DNA from: JBGTSJ01 sp041940305
GTDB taxonomy: Bacteria; Planctomycetota; Planctomycetia; Planctomycetales; Planctomycetaceae
Length of the DNA: 64,000 nt
Assembly: GCA_041940305.1 (NCBI GenBank)
Contig: JBGTSJ010000012.1
Location: forward strand, 62,001 to 126,000
Reading direction: 5' to 3'
Below are positions 28,123 to 36,271 of the stretch, in pieces. The translations under genes were made by a program, and so were the position numbers. The notes under the pieces are model-generated. The model made no database searches. It was not told the origin of the DNA and saw only the letters and a program-made list of their open reading frames with translations. Position 1 is the first letter of the stretch, and each line of letters begins with the position of its first letter.

Positions 28123-28833
28123 AACGCAGCGTCTCCTTCCCTTGGGGACTTGTCGTACCGCCCTCACCGCTGGATCGACGGATCGCTCCGTCCTAGCCTG
28201 GCATCGCGGTGGCTGGATCCTGAGGAACTCGGTCCGGCACCACACCGGACGGTTGGTTCCCGTGACGGCACAACCGTGTGATACTTCTCGTGACTCCGAC
28301 GAGGGCTGTCCCGGTCTGATCTCGCTCCGCCGGAACGGCCGGCCTCGCGGGACCCACTCGTCCGGTTTGATGTGCCTGGGCACGCCACGCCGGACAGACG
28401 GTTTTCCGGGACTGGACCAATTCATCGTCCCGGTTCGGACCAGCGCTTGAATCTCTCAAGTCGTTATCAGCGATATGACTTGCGTCGAAAACAGGTGTGG
28501 TCGTGACGCGTGTAACGGTTAGTCAAACTGCGGCCGACTCGAACGCTCGCGCGTCCCGCACGACCGTCAGACTCCACCGCAAGCTGGAGAAGATACAGGC
28601 GACCGCACCGGTCAGGACCAGTCGTGTCGCCGATCGCGATTATGCGGTCGCCCGTTCGAGCGAAACGTGGCAACGTGGCGATCAGCCGTTCGAGTTGCGC
28701 CGGGAACTGGACACAAATCCCTTGCGCCGGCTCATCCGGCGAGGTGAGCGACAGTGCGGCCGTGGCGGCAACTCACCGGGGGCCGGACGAGCGCCGTCGG
28801 CAATGCGGCGCGTCAGACCCAGCGTCCCCCGGA
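28123..28833. other. 711-base gap upstream of the cysteine-rich gene
   Basis: No protein gene is supported here. The segment is the long upstream region of the Cys-rich gene. A short inverted pair (CAAGTC/GACTTG, about 28457-28482) lies near its middle; on the minus strand a TTCGAC and a GATAAC about 15 bases apart could be promoter elements, but this is weak. Confidence 0.35.
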
Positions 28834-29841
28834 CTACACCTGATAAAACGCGCGATACCATTCGACGAACCGGCGCACGCCTTCCTCGATCGGCGTGCCG
28901 GGATGGAAGCCGACGTCGGCCTGCAAGTCGTCCACGTCGGCGTACGTGGCCGGGACGTCGCCGGGCTGCATCGGCAGCATGTTCTTCTCCGCGGTGCGTC
29001 CCAGGCACTGCTCCAGCACATCGATCATCCGCATCAGTTCGACCGGCTCGTGGTTGCCGATGTTGTACAGCCGGTATGGGGCCGCACTCGTGCCGGGGTC
29101 CGGGCGGGCTCCGTTCCAGTCCGGATTCGCGCTGGCCACGCGATCGAGCACGCGCACGACCCCTTCCGCGATGTCGTCAATGTAGGTGAAGTCCCGCCGC
29201 ATGCGGCCGTTGTTGAAGACGTCGATCGGCCGGCCTTCCAGGATGGCCCGTGTGAATAGAAAGAGCGCCATATCGGGTCGACCCCAGGGGCCGTATACGG
29301 TGAAGAACCGCAGGCCCGTCGTGGGGAGGCCGTACAGATGGCTGTACGTGTGCGCCATCAGTTCGTTGGCTTTCTTCGTGGCAGCGTACAGGCTCAGGGG
29401 ATGGTCCACATTGTGATGGATGGAGAACGGCATCTGCGTATTGGCTCCGTACACGGAGCTGGATGAGGCGTATACCAGATGCCTCACGCGCGCATGCCGG
29501 CAGCCTTCGAGAATGTTCGTGAATCCCACCAGGTTGCTGTCCACGTAGGCGTGCGGATTCGTCAGCGAATAGCGCACGCCGGCCTGAGCGGCCAGATGCA
29601 CGACCCCTTCGAACCCGCCGCTGGCGAACAACTCCGGCATCCGCTGCCGGTCGGCGACGTCGACCTGCTGGAACCTGAATCCAGGGCGGCTCGTCAGCCG
29701 CGCCAGTCGCGACTCCTTCAGCGAGACGTCGTAGTAGTCGTTCAGGTTGTCGAGCCCGACAACGTCGTCGCCGCGATCGAGCAGGCGATGGGCGACATGC
29801 GATCCGATAAAGCCTGCGGCTCCGGTTACAAGCACGCGCAT
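28834..29841 (-). CDS. NAD-dependent epimerase, UDP-glucuronate 4-epimerase-like
   Basis: 335 residues from the ATG at 29841, where MRVLVTGAAGFIGSHVAHRL begins with the Rossmann GxxGxxG motif. DNLNDYYDVSLKESRL is characteristic of the UDP-glucuronate 4-epimerase (CapI/LpsL) subgroup, and the catalytic triad is present as the Ser of SSSSVYG and the Tyr/Lys of YAATKKANE. LRFFTVYGPWGRPDMAL and DFTYIDDIAEGV complete the family. The enzyme makes UDP-galacturonate for surface polysaccharides. Specificity could also be for UDP-glucose. It is the last gene of a three-gene minus-strand group with the phosphatase and the esterase. Confidence 0.9.
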   Translation of the reverse strand: MRVLVTGAAGFIGSHVAHRLLDRGDDVVGLDNLNDYYDVSLKESRLARLTSRPGFRFQQVDVADRQRMPELFASGGFEGVVHLAAQAGVRYSLTNPHAYVDSNLVGFTNILEGCRHARVRHLVYASSSSVYGANTQMPFSIHHNVDHPLSLYAATKKANELMAHTYSHLYGLPTTGLRFFTVYGPWGRPDMALFLFTRAILEGRPIDVFNNGRMRRDFTYIDDIAEGVVRVLDRVASANPDWNGARPDPGTSAAPYRLYNIGNHEPVELMRMIDVLEQCLGRTAEKNMLPMQPGDVPATYADVDDLQADVGFHPGTPIEEGVRRFVEWYRAFYQV

Positions 29842-29882
29842 GAGGTCGTTCCGGCGAAAGACAGGCCGGTCCGGCAGTCTGC

Positions 29883-30590
29883 TCATTCGAATTCAGTCAG
29901 GGGAAACGCGCCCCGAAACCGGCCGGACTGATCCGCTTGATAGAGAGTCTGCGTTTCGATTTCCAGCGCGGAGACCGCCCCATTGGGACAATACCCGCAG
30001 GTGTCGATGCACGCCCAGCCGTCGATCACGAGCGGGCGCGCCTTGCTCTGGGCCGTATGACCGCACACAACCTGCCTGCCCGACAGATGCGGCTCCTCGC
30101 GGCCGGTCATGCGGTTCCAGCGCAAGTAATGCGATGTCTGCTGCTCCATCGGCCACGCGGGATTGATCGTCGCATGCGTGAAGATCGTCGAGTTGGTCTC
30201 GTAGTAGTCCTTCCCCGCCTTGATAAAATCCAGGTGCTCGTCCGGTATCTCATGCGTCCCCCCGCTGTACGACGCCAGCATCTCGGCACCGCCGTAAGCC
30301 AGCCACGATTGGGCCCATTGCCCGCCGGCGAGCGCATCCAACATCATCTCCTCATGATTGCCCATCAGGCAGACCAGCCGGCAACGAGTGCGGAGTTCGA
30401 GGAGACGGTCGATGCAGGAGCGAGTGTCCGGACCACGATCGATCACGTCCCCCAGCACGACGATTAGATCTTCGGACGATGGCCGCAACTCGCGCAGCAG
30501 CACATCCAGTGCCGTGCTGCAGCCGTGAATATCGCTGATGGCGATCGTGCGTCCGGGCATAGAGGTAGAACGGGCGGCCGCTTTCGGCAT
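29883..30590 (-). CDS. Metallophosphoesterase, PP1-like serine/threonine phosphatase type
   Basis: 235 residues. The metal-site motifs of the calcineurin-like family are in order: ISDIHGC, GDVIDRGPD, GNHEEM, then an Asn/His region and VVCGHTAQ. They match the bacterial PrpA/PrpB and ApaH-like group that removes phosphate from proteins or dinucleotide polyphosphates. An in-frame ATG at 30560 (MPGRTIAISD) is an alternative start. The gene ends 41 bases before the epimerase start and follows the esterase by 21 bases. Confidence 0.88.
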   Translation of the reverse strand: MPKAAARSTSMPGRTIAISDIHGCSTALDVLLRELRPSSEDLIVVLGDVIDRGPDTRSCIDRLLELRTRCRLVCLMGNHEEMMLDALAGGQWAQSWLAYGGAEMLASYSGGTHEIPDEHLDFIKAGKDYYETNSTIFTHATINPAWPMEQQTSHYLRWNRMTGREEPHLSGRQVVCGHTAQSKARPLVIDGWACIDTCGYCPNGAVSALEIETQTLYQADQSGRFRGAFPLTEFE

Positions 30591-30611
30591 GATTGATCGC
30601 CACGGCGCGCG

Positions 30612-31835
30612 TCAGTTCGACTCCCACTGCAGGTCAAAGTCGAACGTATTGTCGTCTGGGGAAACTTCGCATTTCAGCCGCGACCGCCCCTGGCGGTCGC
30701 GTGCATGCGGCGAGTACGCGTCGTCGATCGTCGGTCGAGGCTCGACCGTTCCCAGATTGTAGATGACCACGCTGTATGCCCCGACGACGGGCGACGACGC
30801 CGGCGGAAACGAATACTTGCCGTGCGCGACCATTGCGAACGCGCTCGGCAACCGGGCATCGTCCGGGATGAACGCAATCGTCCCCCAGCGCAGGGGCGCT
30901 CCGTCGAGCGTCACCGTGCCGCTCACGTCGGCCCGCTCGGCATCGCTCAGAAATCCGTTGGCCTGCAGCCAGTCATGCAGCCGCTCTTTCCACGTGGACA
31001 GCACCGGATCCCCGGGCGCCAACCCGACGCCGTGTGGACCGTGCTGGTACACGTGCAACTCGGCCGCCACGCCGTGCTCCACGAGGGCGCGATAGTATGC
31101 CAGACTGTTCTGCACGGGCACTCCCCGATCCTCCCCCGTATGAAACAGGAACGTCGGCGGCGTTTCGGCCGTGACCTGCGTGTCATTGGACAGTGATTCC
31201 AGCAGAGCGGGATCGGGATTCTCCCCCAGCAGATTCCGCGCTGAGCCGCGATGGCTGAACTCCGCCGTGAAGCTGATCACGGGATACGCCAGGATCGAAA
31301 AATCGGGACGGCTGCTCCGCCGCTCGATCGGATCGTCGCTCGATTCGTCTCCCGCATCGAAGTGCGTGGACACGGTCGACGCGAGGTGCCCCCCCGCGGA
31401 AAACCCCATCACGCCAACGCGGTCGGCCGCCGTTCCGAGTTCGTCTGCATGCGTCCGCATGTAGCGGATCGCGCGGGAGACGTCCTGCAACGGGGCCGGA
31501 TGGTGGTACTTCGGTCCCAGACGGTATCGCAGGACCGCCGCCGTCACGCCGAATGAGTTGAACCACTTCGCGACCTGGTGTCCTTCGTGGTCGGTCGCCA
31601 GCGCGCCATAGCCACCCCCCGGACAAACCACCACAACCGTCCCGGTTTTGTCTTCCTCGGGCTGGTAGATACGGATCGCCGGTTGGTCGCCTTCCTCCTC
31701 CCCCATCGCTCCGGGAGCGCCGTCCGGCCAAAGCAGGATCGGGTCAGGACCCTGGGCCCGGGCCTGACCACGGGTCGCGGCCAGGCTGATCACCACGGCC
31801 GCCAATCGCATCGACACGCCGGCGCTCTTCTTCAT
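30612..31835 (-). CDS. Secreted alpha/beta-hydrolase (BD-FAE/xylanase-associated esterase type)
   Basis: 407 residues from the ATG at 31835; the frame is open far upstream without family similarity. A signal peptide covers about residues 1-27. VVVVCPGGGYGALATDHEG carries the HG-type oxyanion loop as GGGY, and VGVMGFSAGGHLAST has the nucleophile serine (GFSAGG). TPPTFLFHTGEDRGVPVQN supplies the Asp, and YQHGPHGVG the His. This is the pattern of acetyl-xylan or feruloyl-type esterases. The last 100 residues (ADVSGTVTLDGAPLRWGTIA) look like a carboxypeptidase-regulatory or transthyretin-like domain, common in planctomycete exported proteins. First gene of the esterase-phosphatase-epimerase group. 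Confidence 0.87.
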   Translation of the reverse strand: MKKSAGVSMRLAAVVISLAATRGQARAQGPDPILLWPDGAPGAMGEEEGDQPAIRIYQPEEDKTGTVVVVCPGGGYGALATDHEGHQVAKWFNSFGVTAAVLRYRLGPKYHHPAPLQDVSRAIRYMRTHADELGTAADRVGVMGFSAGGHLASTVSTHFDAGDESSDDPIERRSSRPDFSILAYPVISFTAEFSHRGSARNLLGENPDPALLESLSNDTQVTAETPPTFLFHTGEDRGVPVQNSLAYYRALVEHGVAAELHVYQHGPHGVGLAPGDPVLSTWKERLHDWLQANGFLSDAERADVSGTVTLDGAPLRWGTIAFIPDDARLPSAFAMVAHGKYSFPPASSPVVGAYSVVIYNLGTVEPRPTIDDAYSPHARDRQGRSRLKCEVSPDDNTFDFDLQWESN

Positions 31836-31946
31836 TTCCGGAACCTCATGCCCTGGGGAAGGGAATCTGTATGGATGTCGTCCTTCCGGGAAGCGTATGC
31901 TATCGGATGGCGGCGCGTCATCCGAAGCGGTGCGACGACTCCCAGT

Positions 31947-32339
31947 ATGACCACGTCCCCTCACGTCCGTTTGCTCCCGGCTCCAGAGCCGCCGGCCGAA
32001 CTGCTGAAGCAGCTCGCCGTCTTCCGGTTCTGCGAGGAGGAGCTGCGCCGTCGGGCTCAGCACGGGACGCACGCGTGGATGTGGCGGGCGAAGGGGAAGG
32101 CTGCTCGCTTCTGTCGCCGTTCGCTGCAGCGTCACCTGCCAGACAATTACGACGCCGCGGACGCGCCCCTCTCGCCAACCGAAGAGGACAGGCTGCTGCG
32201 TTCGCACCCGCTCCTGCTGCTCTCAGACGCAGCCGCGTCGCGGTCTCCCTCGCCCGATTGGCTCGACGCACTCCGCAAGCGCGCCTGTCACTGGTTAAGC
32301 GAGATGCGCCGCGCTCGCGATTCGATGGAATCCGACTGA
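31947..32339 (+). CDS. Small basic protein of unknown function
   Basis: 130 residues from the ATG at 31947 (MTTSPHVRLLPAPEPPAELL). It is rich in Arg and Leu with one long helical run (LKQLAVFRFCEEELRRRAQH) and a PLSPTEEDRLLRSHPLLLL stretch. I know no family for it. It is divergent from the esterase by about 110 bases and ends 45 bases before the repressor's stop, so it is convergent with that gene. Confidence 0.45.
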   Translation: MTTSPHVRLLPAPEPPAELLKQLAVFRFCEEELRRRAQHGTHAWMWRAKGKAARFCRRSLQRHLPDNYDAADAPLSPTEEDRLLRSHPLLLLSDAAASRSPSPDWLDALRKRACHWLSEMRRARDSMESD

Positions 32340-32384
32340 TGAACGCTGCCGTCCTCGTGCCGGCACGGCAAAGCGTCGCAGGCG

Positions 32385-33362
32385 TCAATTCAGCCGAACC
32401 GAGCACAGAACGCGCCACGCCCAGATCAGGGAATCTCCTTCCACCCGCTGAACCCGATGGCGCTCGTTGATCGGGATCAGCAGGACGTCGTCCCCCTCTC
32501 TCCGATACAGCTTGCAGTTTACGCCGATCTGACCGGCTTGCCGCGCGACGCACGGCTGATTCTCAATCGCAGGATGTTCCGGACTCGTCAGCACGAGATC
32601 CCCGTCGGCGAAGCGGGGGGACATGCTGTCGCCGTCAATCCGCCAGGCCACGGCCCTGGGATGCCGCATCCACACCGCCGGAGCATCGACGAACTCCAGC
32701 AGTCCCTCTTCGTCGGGATTGGCAAACTGAATGAGCGACACTCGCTGCGGTGCTGATCGCGCGGGAGCGGATGACAGGTTGCCTGGGCGAATCTCGGCAG
32801 TCGAATCTAGTTCCTCCAAGAGTGCCTCCAGGCGGGAATCGACCTGTTGACCCTCTGCGGCACCGGAAACCTCCGACCAGAATCGGGCGGGTCCGGCAGC
32901 CGTGCTGCCAACCAGAGGAATCAGTCCGGCCGACTGACGGTCTTTGGCAGAACTCGTCGTTAGCGGGTTGGATGCGGCGTCCAATCGCCGGACGTACTCA
33001 GCCAATTGGGGCAGCAGATCTGGTTGCTGTGAAATCACTCGCTCGACGGCGATCAGCAATTCCCGGCACTGATCCCCCGCGGCAAGTGCGTCGTCTGACG
33101 GACATTCCTTGCCGGAAACGAGCCACTGCAATGAAGCCCCAGTCACTTCCGCGGCCCGCAGCAGGAGCGTTGCGGGCGGGAGTCGGTCGTTCTCATAGTT
33201 CGAGTACGTGCTGACGCCAATACCCAGTTCCCGTGCGAAGCGGGAGCGCCCCCGTGGGCCGAACATCTCGAGCCGCAGCTTCCGCAGCCTCTGGCAGATG
33301 TTTGCTGCATTGGAACAGGCTGTTTCTGATGAATGCGACATGCCCGGACGTAACTCCATCAT
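32385..33362 (-). CDS. XRE-family repressor with S24 (LexA/CI-type) peptidase domain
   Basis: 325 residues from the ATG at 33362 (MMELRPG; another Met at 33341 is possible; GGTGGAG lies just upstream of the first). Residues about 20-80 are an XRE-type helix-turn-helix (GRSRFARELGIGVSTYSNYE). After a 100-residue linker the C-terminal third is an S24 domain: WRIDGDSMSPRFADGDLVL with catalytic Ser246, and CKLYRREGDDVLLIPIN with Lys284 38 residues later, the spacing found in LexA and CI. Such repressors fall off DNA when they cleave themselves or are induced by stress. No Ala-Gly cleavage site is obvious except possibly in VGSTAAGPAR. It faces the small gene at 33452 across a promoter, the usual arrangement for self-control. 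Confidence 0.88.
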   Translation of the reverse strand: MMELRPGMSHSSETACSNAANICQRLRKLRLEMFGPRGRSRFARELGIGVSTYSNYENDRLPPATLLLRAAEVTGASLQWLVSGKECPSDDALAAGDQCRELLIAVERVISQQPDLLPQLAEYVRRLDAASNPLTTSSAKDRQSAGLIPLVGSTAAGPARFWSEVSGAAEGQQVDSRLEALLEELDSTAEIRPGNLSSAPARSAPQRVSLIQFANPDEEGLLEFVDAPAVWMRHPRAVAWRIDGDSMSPRFADGDLVLTSPEHPAIENQPCVARQAGQIGVNCKLYRREGDDVLLIPINERHRVQRVEGDSLIWAWRVLCSVRLN

Positions 33363-33380
33363 GCTCCACCACGACCCTCG

Positions 33381-33409
33381 TTGACCGAATCGACACGTTT
33401 GTGTAAATT
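33381..33409 (+). promoter_or_regulatory. Sigma-70-like promoter with a possible repressor site
   Basis: TTGACC at 33381-33386 and TAAATT at 33404-33409 are 17 bases apart, directing the gene at 33452. Between them, ACACGTTTGTGT (33393-33404) has ACAC/GTGT arms and could be an operator for the adjacent XRE repressor. The operator is a guess. Confidence 0.5.
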
Positions 33410-33451
33410 CCGGCGCAGCGCCCTCACTTTTCCAATCGCAGAATCGGTGCC

Positions 33452-33649
33452 ATGACTGCCAGGCCGCGCCGCACCCGACGCTCCACTGACGCGGCGGAGG
33501 CGACGGAGCGGTGGCTGACTCTGGAAAAGGATCTGGCAGGGATGTACCGGCTGCAGTCCATGCAGCTGGCGCTGATCCGCAAGTTGCAGCAGGAACTTGA
33601 GGACTTGCGAAGCTCTGCCCAGCGTCAAGCTGATGCTGCGCGGCCGTGA
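33452..33649 (+). CDS. Small helical, possibly coiled-coil protein
   Basis: 65 residues: a basic start (MTARPRRTRRSTDAAEATER) then a continuous helix (WLTLEKDLAGMYRLQSMQLA and LIRKLQQELEDLR) with heptad-like spacing. No family is recognised. It has its own promoter at 33381 and is divergent from the XRE-S24 repressor, so it is a candidate target or partner of that repressor. Given its size the call remains tentative. Confidence 0.5.
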   Translation: MTARPRRTRRSTDAAEATERWLTLEKDLAGMYRLQSMQLALIRKLQQELEDLRSSAQRQADAARP

Positions 33650-33706
33650 GATCAGTGTCCGCCGGGCCGAGACGCCTCCAGTCGGCAGAATCAGAGAGCG
33701 GACCGG

Positions 33707-34183
33707 TCACTCGGCAAGTTCGCCAAGCCTCTCGGCGACTTCGGCAGCATGACCTTTAACGCTCACCTTCGGCCAGGCCGCTGCGACTTTGCCGCGCTTG
33801 TCGATCAGGAACGTCGCCCGCTGGATCCCCATGTACGTCCGGCCGTACTGCTTTTTCTCCACCCAAACGCCGTACTTCTCGGCTACCAGGTGGTCTTCAT
33901 CCGACAGGAGCAGGAATGGCAGGTCGAACTTCTGTGCGAACTTGCGGTGCGACACCACGCTGTCCGGGCTGATTCCCAGCACGACCGTCTCGGGATTCTG
34001 AAACGCTGCGGGATTGTCACGGAAGTCACACGCCTCCTGAGTGCATCCGGGTGTGTTGTCGCGGGGATAGAAATACAGCACCACGTTCCGCCCCTTGAAC
34101 TGGCTCAGCCGGACGGTTCCGTCGGCCGACGGCAGCGAGAACGCGGGGGCGGACTGGCCAACCTTTGGTGTATTGCCTGGCAT
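33707..34183 (-). CDS. Peroxiredoxin, BCP/PrxQ type
   Basis: 158 residues from the ATG at 34183. YPRDNTPGCTQEACDFRD holds the peroxidatic Cys47 and, five residues on, the resolving Cys52, the arrangement of alpha-type PrxQ. APAFSLPSADGTVRLSQFKG and FLLLSDEDHLVAEKYGVW are typical of the family. The enzyme reduces hydrogen peroxide and alkyl hydroperoxides with electrons from thioredoxin. An in-frame ATG at 34216 is less likely because the usual N-terminus begins at PKVGQSAP. Length and motifs are normal. Confidence 0.96.
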   Translation of the reverse strand: MPGNTPKVGQSAPAFSLPSADGTVRLSQFKGRNVVLYFYPRDNTPGCTQEACDFRDNPAAFQNPETVVLGISPDSVVSHRKFAQKFDLPFLLLSDEDHLVAEKYGVWVEKKQYGRTYMGIQRATFLIDKRGKVAAAWPKVSVKGHAAEVAERLGELAE

Positions 34184-34366
34184 GGTTGCGGATTCTGCGG
34201 ATTGGCGTGCTAACAAAGGGAACCGGGCTGCGCATCACAATCCGTTGGCATGCAGCCGCCCTCGCCGGTATGCTGGCTATGACCGGTAGGGGCCGCGCAT
34301 CCGGGAGAACTTGGGCTCCCGGATCATTCGGCTGCGTCGTCTCAATTCCAGCGACAGCCGTGGACT

Positions 34367-35476
34367 ATGGGCATGGACATCTCAACGGGAACCGCCCGGC
34401 AGGTCAATGCGGTCTCCGTGGAAACTCCCACAGGTCTCCGCACCTTCGAACTGTTCGAGGGAGACCTGTTCTCCCATCCCACCGACCTGCTGGTCATCTC
34501 CACTGACCCCCAGCGCGACCAGCGCAGCCAGCTCATCCTGATGCTCAAAGAGCGCTACGGCTTCACGGTGGAAGCCAACTGCAACTTCATGGACATGGGG
34601 GGCGATATCGCCGCCTGTACGCAGCCGGGTGGAATCGGAGACGCGCCGTTTCAGCAACTCCTGACGATGTGCATCGCGCCGCCCAGGCTCCAGAAGGATC
34701 CCGCCGCGTTCTACGATCGTGCCATCCGCTCCACGTTCGCTGCCATCGCCGCTTTGGAGTTCCTGGGGCACGAGTTCCGCAGCGTTTCGCTCCCCGTCCT
34801 CGTCCGGCAGGGAATCCAGGACTACGCCCCTGCCGTTCGCTCGTTGTTGAAACACGCCTTGGCCTGGCTGCGGCAGTCCCGGCATACTCAAGCTGTGCGT
34901 TATTACGTCCTCAACCCGCGCGAGCTCGCCGAGTGGGACGCCGCGATGAACTCCAGCCTGGGACGCACGTATGTGGATACGCACGGTGAGGCCGCTCTCA
35001 CCAGCCTGTGCCGCGACGTCGTCCATCAGATCGATGGTCGCGTCCTGTCTCGCCACTTTGTGGAGCTCGAGGCCCCGTTGCGGAAGGCCGTTGCCGATCC
35101 GGACCGCCTCTGCGTGCAGACGATCGCCACATTCGGCCGAAAACTGTCCGAGTTGATGACCGAGCAACTCTGCCGAGACCTGGACCTGCCGATCGCCCGC
35201 GACCTGCTGACCAATATCGAAAGCGTCCGCAACTCGAACATGCTGGCCGGCTGGATTACGTCCTATCTGCATTCGCTTCGCGTGTTCGGTAACGAAGGGG
35301 TGCACTCCATCGCGGCCAAGCGGAGCGTTGTCCCTGCCCGGCTGTCACCCGAAGACCTGCTGAGCATCCTCTGTGCAATTCGGGCCACTCTGCGCTTCTG
35401 GGACGAGTGGCGCCAGGAACGGCATTTCGAGGAGCGGTTTGATGCTCCAGCGCCGCTCGAACCGGCCGTCTCCTGA
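34367..35476 (+). CDS. Macro-domain-like protein with C-terminal DUF4145-like helices
   Basis: 369 residues (an ATG two codons later is also possible). The first 190 residues show the alternation of a macro domain: FELFEGDLFSHPTDLLVIST as the opening GD-type strand, a long helix region (YDRAIRSTFAAIAALEFLGH), SVSLPVLVRQGIQDYAPAVR in the place of the SIAxPxLGxGxxG strand-loop, then AVRYYVLN. The C-terminus (LRVFGNEGVHSI, then LSPEDLLSILCAIRATLRFW) matches DUF4145, a helical domain often found in defence or nuclease-associated proteins. Macro domains bind ADP-ribose or nucleotides. Both assignments come from pattern reading and are moderate. No defence genes are adjacent. Confidence 0.55.
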   Translation: MGMDISTGTARQVNAVSVETPTGLRTFELFEGDLFSHPTDLLVISTDPQRDQRSQLILMLKERYGFTVEANCNFMDMGGDIAACTQPGGIGDAPFQQLLTMCIAPPRLQKDPAAFYDRAIRSTFAAIAALEFLGHEFRSVSLPVLVRQGIQDYAPAVRSLLKHALAWLRQSRHTQAVRYYVLNPRELAEWDAAMNSSLGRTYVDTHGEAALTSLCRDVVHQIDGRVLSRHFVELEAPLRKAVADPDRLCVQTIATFGRKLSELMTEQLCRDLDLPIARDLLTNIESVRNSNMLAGWITSYLHSLRVFGNEGVHSIAAKRSVVPARLSPEDLLSILCAIRATLRFWDEWRQERHFEERFDAPAPLEPAVS

Positions 35477-35788
35477 ACGATCATTTCAGACTCCGGACGC
35501 CGCGCCTCTCCCGCCGCAGCCGTGTTCGCGGCACAGTTCGCACGAAAAGCTGAGACTGCGAACGAGACCCGCTTTGACCGCAACGAGAATTTCCCGCGGG
35601 CTTTCGGGGCGTGCTTGACAAACCCCTCACGGATCGGCTACGAGACGCCGAATATCAATCCGGAGTGATGCGAATTCACTCGCAAATTGGCCCGGCGGGC
35701 GCCGGGAGCGGGGGTCGTGATGCAGCGGCTGACTCGCTGAGACACAAGTGGGACAGAGTACACATACGGGACACCGGGGTTGCCACTC
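35477..35788. other. 312-base gap, nothing recognised
   Basis: Between the macro-like gene and the Asp-rich gene. Short open frames exist without family similarity or clear start signals. Confidence 0.45.
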
Positions 35789-36100
35789 ATGCTGATGCCG
35801 ACGCTTGACGATTGCCTCCAGACTGACACCCAAAGCGTCCACTGGCCGCTCGCCGCTTCGTCCACGCCCGGGCGCGTCCCCGTGATGGAGGACGAGGACG
35901 AAGACTTCGGCGACGACGAGGATGAAGACGATGATTTCGACGACGATGATTTCGACGACGATGACATCGACGACGATTTCGACGACGACGACATCGACGA
36001 TGAGGACCTGGACGACGAGGATTTCGACGACGACGACGACGACTTCGACGACGATGACGACGATGACTTCGGCGAGGAGGAGGAAGAGGAGGAGTTCTGA
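35789..36100 (+). CDS. Highly acidic, Asp-rich low-complexity protein
   Basis: 103 residues if the ATG at 35789 is used. A second ATG at 35885 would leave 71, almost all Asp and Glu; the 35-residue N-terminus before it (MPTLDDCLQTDTQSVHWPLA) is ordinary. The rest is runs of D with F, I and E at intervals (DDDFDDDDIDDDFDDDDIDD) and ends in EEEEEEEF. DNA coding for it is a GAC/GAT tandem series, prone to change length by slippage. Acidic proteins of this kind bind cations or basic partners (histone-like proteins, RNA polymerase delta-type tails). Function is unknown. Confidence 0.6.
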   Translation: MLMPTLDDCLQTDTQSVHWPLAASSTPGRVPVMEDEDEDFGDDEDEDDDFDDDDFDDDDIDDDFDDDDIDDEDLDDEDFDDDDDDFDDDDDDDFGEEEEEEEF

Positions 36101-36271
36101 GATTCGGGGTCCTCTGTAAGACTGGGGTTGCGTGCGCTGTGAACGAGTGACGCCGGCGGCCGGGTTGATCCGGTGGCCGGCGTTTGGCTTTTGCAGGGGG
36201 CACTCCCTACGATTCATCGTCCAGCGGCAGGCCGAGCAGGCCGCCTTGTTTCGGTTTTGGATTGGCACGCG

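Noticed and set aside
32385..33649. Prophage
   Set aside because: Only a repressor-like gene is present; no integrase, structural or lysis genes occur around it.
35885..36090. Possible CRISPR or tandem DNA array
   Set aside because: The GAC/GAT repeat has no spacers and encodes Asp in one long frame; it is a low-complexity gene.
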